Below are positions 1 to 6,212 of a DNA stretch of 10,688 nucleotides, one piece after another (within the stretch, counting starts at the first letter, position 1; each line of letters begins with the position of its first letter). The notes beneath the pieces were generated by a model. It worked only from the letters and a program-made list of their open reading frames with translations, did not search any database and was not told where the DNA came from. A program made the position numbers and the translations under genes. This DNA comes from a bacterium (lineage in GTDB: Bacteria > Patescibacteriota > Minisyncoccia > Minisyncoccales > JAGGSE01). The stretch lies in NCBI GenBank assembly GCA_021159225.1, contig JAGGSE010000039.1, positions 1 through 10,688 on the forward strand, written 5' to 3'.

Positions 1-10
1 CTTTATTAGA

Positions 11-39
11 AAGATAACCGATATTAGAAAATAAGTCAA
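11..39 (-). promoter_or_regulatory. sigma70-type promoter reading off the left edge
   Basis: On the minus strand a -35 box TTGACT (34-39) is followed, after exactly 17 nt, by a -10 box TATCTT (11-16). The predicted start site is around position 4, so the transcript would serve a gene left of the window. The -35 matches consensus at five of six bases and the spacing is ideal; the -10 is weaker. It lies downstream of the tRNA-Gln terminator, so it would start an independent transcription unit. Confidence 0.6.
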
Positions 40-75
40 TCAAATCCGCCCCCGCCAAGAGTAGGCTGAGAGGGG

Positions 76-253
76 ACAAATCCGAAAAGGAAAAATTTGC
101 TAAAGCAAATTTTTAGCCAAAGCCAGAAAAATTTATCGCCCGCCTATCAATAAATAATGTAAAAATTTTTACTGGCTTTGGCAGTTGTCCTGCCTGTTGG
201 TAGGCAAAGCAGAACTCACATCAGGATTTCCTTCGAAAAAGGTTCGGATTTGT
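76..253. repeat. nested inverted-repeat element, possible structured RNA or small mobile-element remnant
   Basis: A gene-free stretch is bracketed by a perfect 11-bp inverted repeat, ACAAATCCGAA at 76-86 and its complement at 243-253. Inside lie four smaller inverted repeats in series. They are a 10-bp stem with a TAAA loop (91-100/105-114); a 19-bp stem with one bulged base (116-134/163-182, built on GCCAAAGCCAG); a 5-bp stem TGCCT/AGGCA (191-195/202-206); and a 4-bp stem CCTT/AAGG (230-233/239-242) that abuts the closing repeat. Drawn out, this is a closed multi-branch junction. The 8-mer CAAATCCG occurs once more at 41-48. I see no target-site duplication and no transposase, and no credible ORF. 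It could be a folded RNA, a short palindromic element of the kind scattered in such genomes, or chance pairing in AT-rich DNA. Confidence 0.45.
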
Positions 254-270
254 TTAGGAGATACAGCCAT

Positions 271-298
271 AAAAAACCGCCTCTCGGCGGTTTTTTTT
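271..298 (-). terminator. intrinsic terminator after tRNA-Gln
   Basis: A CCGCC/GGCGG stem with a four-base loop (277-281 and 286-290) is flanked by an A-run at 271-276 and a T-run at 291-298. The minus-strand transcript therefore ends in a hairpin followed by U residues, a few nt past the tRNA 3' end. Because both flanks are homopolymeric it could work in both directions. It closes the gtrA-like/dnaX/tRNA-Gln unit. Confidence 0.88.
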
Positions 299-302
299 AC
301 GG

Positions 303-373
303 CTGCGGGGCAGGGACTCGAACCCCGATTAACGGGACCAAAACCCGCTGTCCTACCATTAGACGACCCCGCA
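303..373 (-). tRNA. tRNA-Gln (anticodon UUG)
   Basis: The minus strand folds into a full 71-nt cloverleaf. The acceptor is TGCGGGG paired with CCCCGCA, the D arm is GTCT...GGAC, the anticodon stem is GCGGG/CCCGT (with a G-U closing pair), the variable loop is four bases, and the T arm is CGGGG/CCCTG around TTCGAGT. The seven-base anticodon loop TTTTGGT places TTG at positions 34-36, reading CAA (and CAG by wobble). The weak U1-A72 pair and G73 discriminator are both typical glutamine identity elements. The 3' end reads CCG rather than CCA, so the terminal A is not encoded and CCA maturation by a nucleotidyltransferase is expected. The 5' 15 nt overlap the 3' end of dnaX. Confidence 0.95.
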
Positions 374-1456
374 AGATTCAACTATGGCTAATTCCAAGGG
401 CAGTTGGGGAATTGAGGAATATCGCATCTTGTTTTGGGCTTCTAAAAAAAGGTTTAAGATTTTTTTTAGTTGTTCCTGGGTAAATTTCTTTGATTGGCTT
501 TCCAACTTGTCCAATTCTTCCTTGGTTAATTCTAAAACAAAGGGATTATTGCTCTTGCCCATTATCTTCAAAACCAATGCCTGCCTTAAATAGTTAATCA
601 AAACCTTGCTAAACTCCTCTAGGTCGGTCCCCTTCTGAAAAAGTTCATTGATAAAATTTATTGCCCCTGCTGGATTTCTTTGAAGTAAAAAGTCGCAAAG
701 AGCCGCTGCCGCCTCCATTTCCACCAGTCCCAGAATATCCTTGATGTCTGCCAGGTGAATTTCTTTATCGCCATAGAGGGAAAAAACCTGACCCAAAAGC
801 CCCTCGGCATCCCGCAAAGAACCCTCCGCGTGCAGGGCAATAAGTTTTAATGCCTGGTTTTCAATTCTAATTTTCTCCTTTTGGCAAATAAAAGTCAACT
901 TTTTGATAATTTCTTTTGAGGTCAGTTTGCGGAAGTCAAATCTTTGACAGCGGGAAACAATGGTGGGGAGCATCTTATGAATCTCTGTGGTGGCTAAAAT
1001 AAAAATTACATGAGGGGGAGGTTCCTCTAAGGTTTTCAAAAGAGCATTATCAGCATCTTTGGAAAGTTGATGTGCCTCATCTAAAATAAAAACCTTGTAT
1101 CTTGACCTTGCCGGAGCAAACCTAATGCCTTCCTTCAGTTCCTTTATATCATCAATTCCCCGGTGAGAAGCGGCGTCAATCTCTGTCAGGTCCATTGACC
1201 TGTCTTTAATCATTTCAAGGCAGGAGGAGCAAGTATTACAGGGTTCAAATTCTCCTTTTTTCCGCTTCTGGCAGTTTATTGCCCGGGCGAAAATCCGAGC
1301 CAAACTTGTCTTCCCGCTGCCCCGCGGACCGGAGAACAAATAGGCATGGGAAATCATTTCCGAAGCAATAGCGTTGGTAAGGGTCTTTACAATCTTCTCC
1401 TGACCAATAAATTCAGAAAACCTCTGGGGCCGATATTTGCGGTATAGGACTGACAT
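359..1456 (-). CDS. dnaX: DNA polymerase III subunit gamma (short DnaX clamp-loader ATPase)
   Basis: This is the motor subunit of the clamp loader, which uses ATP to place the beta sliding clamp on primed DNA. The 365-aa protein has the canonical DnaX start (YRKYRP, residues 5-10), a Walker A motif GPRGSGKTS (43-51), four zinc-binding cysteines (62, 73, 76, 79), a Walker B DEAH (126-129), sensor-1 ATT (155-157) and an SRC arginine-finger motif (168-170). The AAA+ core and collar domain are present. The long C-terminal part of tau, which contacts helicase and polymerase in E. coli (643 aa), is absent, so this is a gamma-only form. It starts 5 nt after the GtrA-like gene. Its TAA stop falls in the D-loop of tRNA-Gln, so gene and tRNA share 15 nt and probably a transcript. 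No Shine-Dalgarno precedes the ATG. Confidence 0.96.
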   Translation of the reverse strand: MSVLYRKYRPQRFSEFIGQEKIVKTLTNAIASEMISHAYLFSGPRGSGKTSLARIFARAINCQKRKKGEFEPCNTCSSCLEMIKDRSMDLTEIDAASHRGIDDIKELKEGIRFAPARSRYKVFILDEAHQLSKDADNALLKTLEEPPPHVIFILATTEIHKMLPTIVSRCQRFDFRKLTSKEIIKKLTFICQKEKIRIENQALKLIALHAEGSLRDAEGLLGQVFSLYGDKEIHLADIKDILGLVEMEAAAALCDFLLQRNPAGAINFINELFQKGTDLEEFSKVLINYLRQALVLKIMGKSNNPFVLELTKEELDKLESQSKKFTQEQLKKILNLFLEAQNKMRYSSIPQLPLELAIVESCGVV

Positions 1457-1461
1457 AGCGT

Positions 1462-2064
1462 CTATTTTTTGAAAACAATAAACTTGTATCCGAGAAAGTT
1501 CCAGACAGAGGCAATGACAATTCCTCCAATTTTAGCGATATTGCCTACAACCATCGCATTTCCCAATATAGAGGGAATAAGGGCAAACAAAAAAGAGGCT
1601 GATGCTGTCTGAATTATTCCGCTTATCAAGGTGATTACAAAATAGGTTGTAATCTCCATACCTGCTCTGTCCATCCCGCTTTTTTCAAACGCCCAGTACT
1701 TGTCGCCTAAATACTTTATAACGGTAACAATAGTAAAAGAAATAATCACAAAAAAAGCGTATCTAACTATCTCCTCTCTACTGATGCCAAAGTATCCCAA
1801 AAGGAAATTGAAAATAATAAGGTCAAATACAGAAAAAAAAGCGCCAATAAGAAGGAACTTTGCCAGTTGATAAACAAACAGATACCTCTTACCAATCAAA
1901 TAAGAAATCCAAACGCCCAAAACTGCCAAAACGGGAAAAATAAAGGGGCAAAGCCACAGAAGAATGGGCAAATCAATAGTCGGAGAATTTTTTATCAGCC
2001 AAATAAAAAGTCCTGCCACCCCTTCTCCTGTAACCAAAGCCAGAATAATGTCAATCTTTTTCAT
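1462..2064 (-). CDS. GtrA-like multispanning membrane protein
   Basis: This is a 200-aa, very hydrophobic protein with about six predicted membrane spans (roughly residues 6-25, 34-57, 67-92, 99-117, 139-162, 173-192). The last four spans match the GtrA-like fold. Its paired signature segments are visible as KYLGDKYWAF (117-126) and NFLGYKFIVF (189-198). GtrA proteins are thought to help move or flip polyprenyl-linked sugars across the membrane for surface glycan modification; the substrate here is unknown. The first two spans are an N-terminal extension beyond a typical 120-150-aa GtrA protein. I chose the ATG at 2064. An in-frame TTG at 2100 would add 12 mostly polar residues and lies close to the upstream terminator. 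The gene begins the unit that continues into dnaX 5 nt downstream. The family assignment is fairly sure, the role is not. Confidence 0.75.
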   Translation of the reverse strand: MKKIDIILALVTGEGVAGLFIWLIKNSPTIDLPILLWLCPFIFPVLAVLGVWISYLIGKRYLFVYQLAKFLLIGAFFSVFDLIIFNFLLGYFGISREEIVRYAFFVIISFTIVTVIKYLGDKYWAFEKSGMDRAGMEITTYFVITLISGIIQTASASFLFALIPSILGNAMVVGNIAKIGGIVIASVWNFLGYKFIVFKK

Positions 2065-2076
2065 TTTTTTAGTTTT

Positions 2077-2082
2077 ATCATA
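2077..2082 (-). promoter_or_regulatory. candidate -10 box for the gtrA-like/dnaX/tRNA-Gln unit
   Basis: TATGAT matches the -10 consensus at five of six bases. It lies just past the GAPDH terminator and 12 nt before the chosen ATG, so the leader would be only about 6 nt. No good -35 box is present at the right distance. The strong upstream terminator implies that a promoter is needed in this 50-nt gap. Confidence 0.3.
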
Positions 2083-2112
2083 AACCTGTCCAAAAATCAA
2101 AGTTTACCAAAT

Positions 2113-2135
2113 AAAAAAAAGAGGGCTGACCCTCT
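2113..2135 (-). terminator. intrinsic terminator after GAPDH
   Basis: On the minus strand a 6-bp stem AGAGGG/CCCTCT with a TCAG loop (arms at 2130-2135 and 2120-2125) runs straight into eight T residues. It sits about 25 nt after the GAPDH stop and separates that operon from the GtrA-like gene. Confidence 0.85.
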
Positions 2136-2159
2136 CCTCTCTTTTTGTTTCGCCTTTTT

Positions 2160-3185
2160 TTATTTTAACCTCTTGCCAACAAACTCGGCAAATTCAGCCA
2201 ACCGAGTGGCATAAGCCCACTCATTGTCATACCAGGCAATAACCTTTACCATATCTCCAATGACCATAGTTGAAGGAGCGTCTACAATTGAGGAAAAGGA
2301 GTTACCCACATAATCGGAAGAAACCAAGGGAGCGTCTTCAATTCCCAAGATGCCCTTCAATCTTTCTTCTTGAGATGCTTTTTTAATTGTATAGTTTATT
2401 GTTTCAGGCGTTGCCTGCTTTTCCAGATGGCAGGTTAAATCCACCGCTGAAACAGTTGGCGTCGGCACCCTTATAGCCATGCCGTTTAGTTTTCCTTTTA
2501 GTTGAGGTATCACCCTTTCAATCGCCTTTGCCGCTCCAGTGGTCGTGAGAACGATATTTAAGGCGGCTGCCCTTGCCCTTCTTAGGTCCTTGTGGGGCGC
2601 ATCCAAAAGACGCTGGTCGCTGGTGTAGGAATGAATAGTGGTCATTAATCCCTTTATAATCCCAAAATGGTCGTTAAGAACCTTTGCCACCGGGGCTAAA
2701 CAATTAGTGGTACAAGAACCCATATCAACTATGTCGTACTTGTCTATTTCAAACCTGTCTTCGTTTACTCCAAGAACAAAGGAAGGGATTTTTTCCGGAT
2801 CCTTTGACGGGGCAGAGATTATCACCTTCTTTGCTCCGGCCTGTATGTGTTTTACAGCGTCCTCATAATGCCTAAACCTCCCTGTGCACTCCAAAACAAT
2901 ATCAATTCCCATTTCCCGCCAAGGTAATTTTGAAGGATCTTTTTCTGCAAAAACCCTAATCCTTTCCCCTTTTCCGGTTCCGTCAACCAACAATTCATTT
3001 TCAGTGAACTTAATCACTTTTCTGTAAATCCCATAAACAGAATCGTACCTTAAAAGGTGGGCGAGGATCTTGGGTTCTGTTAAATCGTTAATTGAAACAA
3101 CCTCCAGGTCTGGGTGATTGTCTACTATATTCTTAAACGCCGCTCGCCCAATCCGACCAAAACCATTTATAGCAATTTTTATCAT
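2160..3185 (-). CDS. gap: glyceraldehyde-3-phosphate dehydrogenase, NAD-type
   Basis: This enzyme oxidises and phosphorylates glyceraldehyde 3-phosphate to 1,3-bisphosphoglycerate with reduction of NAD+, in the cytosol. The 341-aa length is normal. The dinucleotide fold is seen as INGFGRIGR (6-14). The aspartate D34 after the second strand (SINDL) favours NAD over NADP. The catalytic cysteine is C158 in SCTTNC (157-162), and the catalytic histidine is H185 in TTIHSYT. The C-terminal WYDNEW motif is at 318-323. The residues just before the active-site cysteine read DMGSC instead of the usual SNASC. The gene follows the small glutaredoxin by 27 nt and is the last gene before a strong terminator. 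This is the NADH-producing step of glycolysis, which also makes damaged NADHX as a side reaction; a repair gene (nnrD) lies elsewhere in the window. Confidence 0.96.
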   Translation of the reverse strand: MIKIAINGFGRIGRAAFKNIVDNHPDLEVVSINDLTEPKILAHLLRYDSVYGIYRKVIKFTENELLVDGTGKGERIRVFAEKDPSKLPWREMGIDIVLECTGRFRHYEDAVKHIQAGAKKVIISAPSKDPEKIPSFVLGVNEDRFEIDKYDIVDMGSCTTNCLAPVAKVLNDHFGIIKGLMTTIHSYTSDQRLLDAPHKDLRRARAAALNIVLTTTGAAKAIERVIPQLKGKLNGMAIRVPTPTVSAVDLTCHLEKQATPETINYTIKKASQEERLKGILGIEDAPLVSSDYVGNSFSSIVDAPSTMVIGDMVKVIAWYDNEWAYATRLAEFAEFVGKRLK

Positions 3186-3212
3186 AGAGCAATTAAAGAA
3201 TGTCTGATTAGA

Positions 3213-3452
3213 TTATTGGCTGATATTTAGCAATTGACAAATCCTTTCTTTGTCAAAGCCCACCACGATCTGTCCATCTATCTCAACAACCGGCACTCCC
3301 ATCTGAGACGACTTTGCAATCATTTCTCTAGCCGCTCTTTCGTCTTTGGACACATCAATATCCTCAAATTCAATTCCCTTCTCTTTCAGAAATTCTTTCA
3401 GGGCTTGACAATAAGGACACATCGGAGTTGAAAAAACACGCACCTTAGGCAT
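3213..3452 (-). CDS. small glutaredoxin-family protein (CPYC)
   Basis: A 79-aa thioredoxin-fold protein. After the first beta strand comes the dithiol active site CPYC (12-15), which is the classical glutaredoxin motif. The cis-proline loop is GVPVV (52-56) and the GF(D) turn is at 64-66. The fold is complete and close to the 75-85 aa of NrdH and bacterial glutaredoxins. It should reduce protein disulfides or glutathione-like mixed disulfides; which reductant recharges it is not shown. I chose the ATG at 3452. An upstream in-frame start would add 18 residues, including an IIII run, and reach back into the preceding gene. It lies 19 nt after the anchored thioredoxin-fold gene and 27 nt before GAPDH, so the three are probably co-transcribed. 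The AhpF-like reductase in this window is a plausible electron donor (inference). Confidence 0.9.
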   Translation of the reverse strand: MPKVRVFSTPMCPYCQALKEFLKEKGIEFEDIDVSKDERAAREMIAKSSQMGVPVVEIDGQIVVGFDKERICQLLNISQ

Positions 3453-3471
3453 AATAATTATAATCGTTCTT

Positions 3472-4461
3472 TTACTCTTTACAAGAAGCACTTGGTCCGA
3501 CACCACTGTATTCTTCCGAAAAGCCGATTGCTGCCTGGTCTTGGCTCAACTTTTTTGAACAGACAGCCGGTTTTGTCTTAAAAGCACAGCAAAGCAGGGT
3601 CTTTGCCGCTTCTGCTGTCCTGCCTCCAAAATCAAATTCTGATACCCTTTCCCCTCCCAATACAAGGGTAGGTGAACCTGTTACCTTATACCTGTTTGCC
3701 AAGGCAAAATCGTCCTTGGCATACTCCACCCCCCTTGTAGAATCACTCATACAGGATGTTAATTTGTCTTTATCAATGCCGGCTTCTGTCAAACATTCAT
3801 TGGTCTGTCCTTTTTTGATATAACAGCCGATATAATCCCAGTATTTATCTGGCTGTTCTTCCCTGATACAAATCTGCCGCAGGTTCTCCTTTGCCTCTTG
3901 CTCGCCATGCATTGATCTAATTTTTCCTTCTTGAACCGAGCCAATATACTCAACCCTTATATTCTTTGCCAAAGAAGGGATATTTTTAACAACCTCTCTT
4001 AAAATCCTTTCCATTTGAAGACCAAAAGGACACCTGCTGACAACAAACGCCTCCAGTATTGGACTGTCGTTTTTCTTAATATCCTCACAGGTCAGTTTTT
4101 TAGTCGGGGCATTGTTCGCCGAAGCAACTGGTTTTTTTGTTAAATCAATCCCCTCCTCAGGAAATAAAATTTTTCCGTCTTTTGTGACATAAGAAGCAAA
4201 CTCCTTGCCTTTTATCTTCAAGGTGAATCTGTACAGTCCACTTTCTTCCTTTACCTCAACCAAGGAAGCAGTCGTTCCTTTCTGGAGTATATTATTGTTG
4301 ATATACTCTATGGCTTTTTGAGCAGCCGCTTCACCTGATAAAAACTGAACGGCTGTATTTCTTGTCTTGCTTTTTAGATGGTTTAAATAAAAAAAGCCAG
4401 CCACACAGAAAACCGCGATAATAACCGCAAAAACCAATAAAACCTTCTTAATTTTTACCAT
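3472..4461 (-). CDS. membrane-anchored GILT/DsbA-like thioredoxin-fold protein
   Basis: A 329-aa protein with one N-terminal membrane span (about residues 6-27), positively charged before it, so the rest is probably outside the membrane. Residues 35-105 form a small alpha/beta domain of unknown role that often precedes thioredoxin-like domains in related bacteria. A spacer at about 108-122 leads to a thioredoxin-like domain. Its active site is CPFG (144-147), with only one of the two usual cysteines. The cis-proline loop TGSPT (261-265) is present. Between them are C198, C213, C223 and C237, in an order resembling GILT thiol reductases (IC...W...GC...C...SC). Cysteines 291, 292, 301 and 327 follow. 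It may reduce, isomerise or trap disulfides in the envelope; the direction is not known. It is first in an apparent operon with the glutaredoxin and GAPDH. Confidence 0.75.
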   Translation of the reverse strand: MVKIKKVLLVFAVIIAVFCVAGFFYLNHLKSKTRNTAVQFLSGEAAAQKAIEYINNNILQKGTTASLVEVKEESGLYRFTLKIKGKEFASYVTKDGKILFPEEGIDLTKKPVASANNAPTKKLTCEDIKKNDSPILEAFVVSRCPFGLQMERILREVVKNIPSLAKNIRVEYIGSVQEGKIRSMHGEQEAKENLRQICIREEQPDKYWDYIGCYIKKGQTNECLTEAGIDKDKLTSCMSDSTRGVEYAKDDFALANRYKVTGSPTLVLGGERVSEFDFGGRTAEAAKTLLCCAFKTKPAVCSKKLSQDQAAIGFSEEYSGVGPSASCKE

Positions 4462-4487
4462 AATTTTTTTATTCTTTTGGAAATTCC

Positions 4488-4507
4488 AATCGGGTTGCAG
4501 TCCGATT
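4488..4507 (-). other. leader hairpin upstream of the GILT/DsbA-like gene
   Basis: AATCGG (4488-4493) and CCGATT (4502-4507) form a 6-bp stem with an 8-nt loop. It lies inside the predicted roughly 55-nt leader, between promoter and start codon. It is not followed by a T-run in the direction of transcription, so it does not look like a terminator. Role unknown. Confidence 0.3.
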
Positions 4508-4521
4508 CAAACTTACAAAGG

Positions 4522-4552
4522 AATATATCATTTTTTAGAATAACAAATGTTA
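4522..4552 (-). promoter_or_regulatory. extended -10 promoter with palindrome for the GILT-like/glutaredoxin/GAPDH operon
   Basis: The minus strand carries TGATATATT, an extended -10 (TG, one base, then TATATT at 4522-4527). There is no good -35 box. In its place is a 12-bp palindrome, TAACA-AA-TGTTA (4541-4552), which could bind a regulator. It is placed just past the receiver gene stop, in the only substantial gap before the operon. Confidence 0.45.
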
Positions 4553-4555
4553 CAC

Positions 4556-4933
4556 CTATCTGTCAAGACGTTTAACCTCTTCAACAACCTGAGCTGGGGT
4601 ATAATGCGCCTTAATTAGATACCTTTCTGCTCCCATGCGAACGGCCCTTTCCACTTCCGGTCTTGAGCCCAGATTTGAAAGAACCAAAACCTTCAAGGTT
4701 CTTAACTGTTCATTTTTTTCCTTCTCTTTTCTAATGGCTTCCAGAACCTCCCATCCTGATAGGCCTGGCAAAACCATATCCAGCAAGAGAATGTCAAATC
4801 TCTCCTCCTTTATTTTTCTCAGTGCCTCCTCTCCGGTCTGGACTATTTCCAGATCAAAACCTGCCTCCTTTATCTTTCTTGAATAAATTTCAACTACAAA
4901 GGGATCATCTTCTGCCAAAAGAATTTTTTTCAT
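4556..4933 (-). CDS. single-domain response regulator (CheY-like receiver)
   Basis: A 125-aa protein that is only a receiver domain. The acidic pocket is D9-D10, the phospho-acceptor is D52 in LLLDMVLPG, the switch serine is S86 (VLSN), and the conserved lysine is K108 in YLIKAHYTP. There is no DNA-binding or enzymatic output domain, so it must act through protein contacts or pass phosphate on. No histidine kinase is in the window. Its ATG overlaps the enolase TGA stop (ATGA), so it is likely translated by coupling to enolase. The link to a glycolytic gene may be only operon sharing; I would not infer a glycolysis-specific role from it. Confidence 0.92.
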   Translation of the reverse strand: MKKILLAEDDPFVVEIYSRKIKEAGFDLEIVQTGEEALRKIKEERFDILLLDMVLPGLSGWEVLEAIRKEKEKNEQLRTLKVLVLSNLGSRPEVERAVRMGAERYLIKAHYTPAQVVEEVKRLDR

Positions 4934-6198
4934 AGATTTTTAATTTCTTCCTCAATTTTCAGTAATCTATTGTATTTAGCGGTTCTCTCACCCCGGGCAG
5001 GAGCCCCTGATTTTATAAACTCTGCCGAGATGCCAACCGCCAAATCAGAAATAAAATCATCGCAGGTCTCCCCCGACCTATGAGAGACCATTATTTTCCA
5101 GTTATAGGCTTTAGCCAAACGAGCCGCCTCCAAGGCTTCGGAAAGGGTGCCAATCTGATTTACCTTCAGCAAAAGACCATTGCAGGCATTTCTCCTTTTT
5201 GCCTCTTTTATACGAGAAGGGTTTGTTACCAACAGGTCGTCTCCGATTATTAATAATTTTTGATTTTTGATTTTTGATTTTTGATTTAATTTTTCCCATC
5301 CTTCCCAGTCATCTTGGGCAAAGGGATCCTCCAAGGCAATAATAGGATATTTTTTCAAAAGACCATAATAATAATCAGCCAATTCCTGACGGGTGAAATC
5401 CATTTTTGTTTTCGGGGTGATGTATTTCCCTTTTGAGAAAAAAGCAGAGGAGGCAACATCTAAAATAACCTTTACCTCCCTTCTTTTATATCCAGCCCGT
5501 TTTTTCGCCTCCTCAATCAGGTCAAGTGCCTCCTCGGGAAACCTAATTCCTGGGGCAAATCCCCCCTCATCTCCCACATTGGCTCCTATGTCCATATATC
5601 TTTCAATGATTATTTCCTTCAATTTATGATAAACCTCAGAGGCAGCCCTTACATTCTCTGCCGTTTTTTTAAACTGAGGAACAATCATAAACTCCTGAAA
5701 ATCCAAATCATTGCAGGCATGTGCTCCACCGTTAATAACATTAAAGCAGGGCTTGGGCAACTTAACTGGTTTTTTTAATGATGGATTGAAAAGCCGACGA
5801 ATATAGAGATAAAGGGGCAGATTAACAGCAGCTGCTCCTGCCCGGCAAACCGCCAAAGACACACCGCAAATGGCATTCGCTCCCAAGCGTGATTTGTTTC
5901 TTGTCCCATCCAGTTTCTTCATAATCCTGTCAATTTTTTCCTGCTCTGTCGGGTCCTTTCCTATCAATTTTGGGGCAATCACCTTATTGACATTTCTTAC
6001 CGCCTTCAGGACCCCTTTTCCTCCATATCTTTTCCCGCCGTCTCTCAATTCCACTGCCTCATGTTTTCCAGTTGAAGCCCCTGAAGGAACCCCTGCCAAA
6101 AATCTTCCCTGGGTCGTCTCCAATTCTACCTCCAGGGTAGGATTTGCCCGCGAATCTAATATCTCTCTTGCTTTTATTGCTCTTATTCTATCAGCCAT
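4930..6198 (-). CDS. eno: enolase (phosphopyruvate hydratase)
   Basis: Interconverts 2-phosphoglycerate and phosphoenolpyruvate in glycolysis, with Mg2+. The 422-aa length is normal. The flexible loop SGASTGKHEAVELRDG (39-54) is present, as are H160 in NGGAHA, E169 (QEFMI), the general-acid glutamate E211 in GDEGG, metal ligands D247, E290 and D320, catalytic K345 in KVNQIG, and SHRSGE (372-377). All core residues are therefore intact. One surface stretch (about 305-316, NQKSKIKNQKLL) is coded by a heptamer tandem repeat and is more lysine-rich than usual for this loop. The start is 14 nt after the disulfide reductase stop, and the stop overlaps the receiver gene by 4 nt. Confidence 0.97.
   Translation of the reverse strand: MADRIRAIKAREILDSRANPTLEVELETTQGRFLAGVPSGASTGKHEAVELRDGGKRYGGKGVLKAVRNVNKVIAPKLIGKDPTEQEKIDRIMKKLDGTRNKSRLGANAICGVSLAVCRAGAAAVNLPLYLYIRRLFNPSLKKPVKLPKPCFNVINGGAHACNDLDFQEFMIVPQFKKTAENVRAASEVYHKLKEIIIERYMDIGANVGDEGGFAPGIRFPEEALDLIEEAKKRAGYKRREVKVILDVASSAFFSKGKYITPKTKMDFTRQELADYYYGLLKKYPIIALEDPFAQDDWEGWEKLNQKSKIKNQKLLIIGDDLLVTNPSRIKEAKRRNACNGLLLKVNQIGTLSEALEAARLAKAYNWKIMVSHRSGETCDDFISDLAVGISAEFIKSGAPARGERTAKYNRLLKIEEEIKNL
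5256..5287 (-). repeat. heptamer tandem repeat inside enolase
   Basis: Four perfect units of ATTTTTG (plus strand; CAAAAAT in the coding sense) and a partial fifth lie within the enolase frame. Seven-base units shift frame each time, so three units (21 nt) return to frame and code seven residues without a stop. The same TCAAAAA motif occurs in the gap upstream of ftsZ. Confidence 0.85.
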
Positions 6199-6212
6199 AA
6201 AAATACTATTTT

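Noticed and set aside
169..270. A 33-codon minus-strand reading frame beginning right after the tRNA terminator (starts MAVSPKQIRTFFEG)
   Set aside because: It has no ribosome site and no promoter, its start abuts a terminator, and its 3' half runs through palindromic repeat sequence. A gene remnant cannot be excluded, but nothing supports expression.
425..460. A-runs near the dnaX 3' end as a programmed frameshift site for a tau form
   Set aside because: The tRNA gene begins immediately after dnaX, so no longer or alternative tau-like product could be encoded downstream.
2065..2100. Upstream TTG start extending the GtrA-like protein by 12 residues
   Set aside because: The extension is polar and poorly suited before a membrane span, it would start close to a terminator, and an ATG follows directly before the hydrophobic region.
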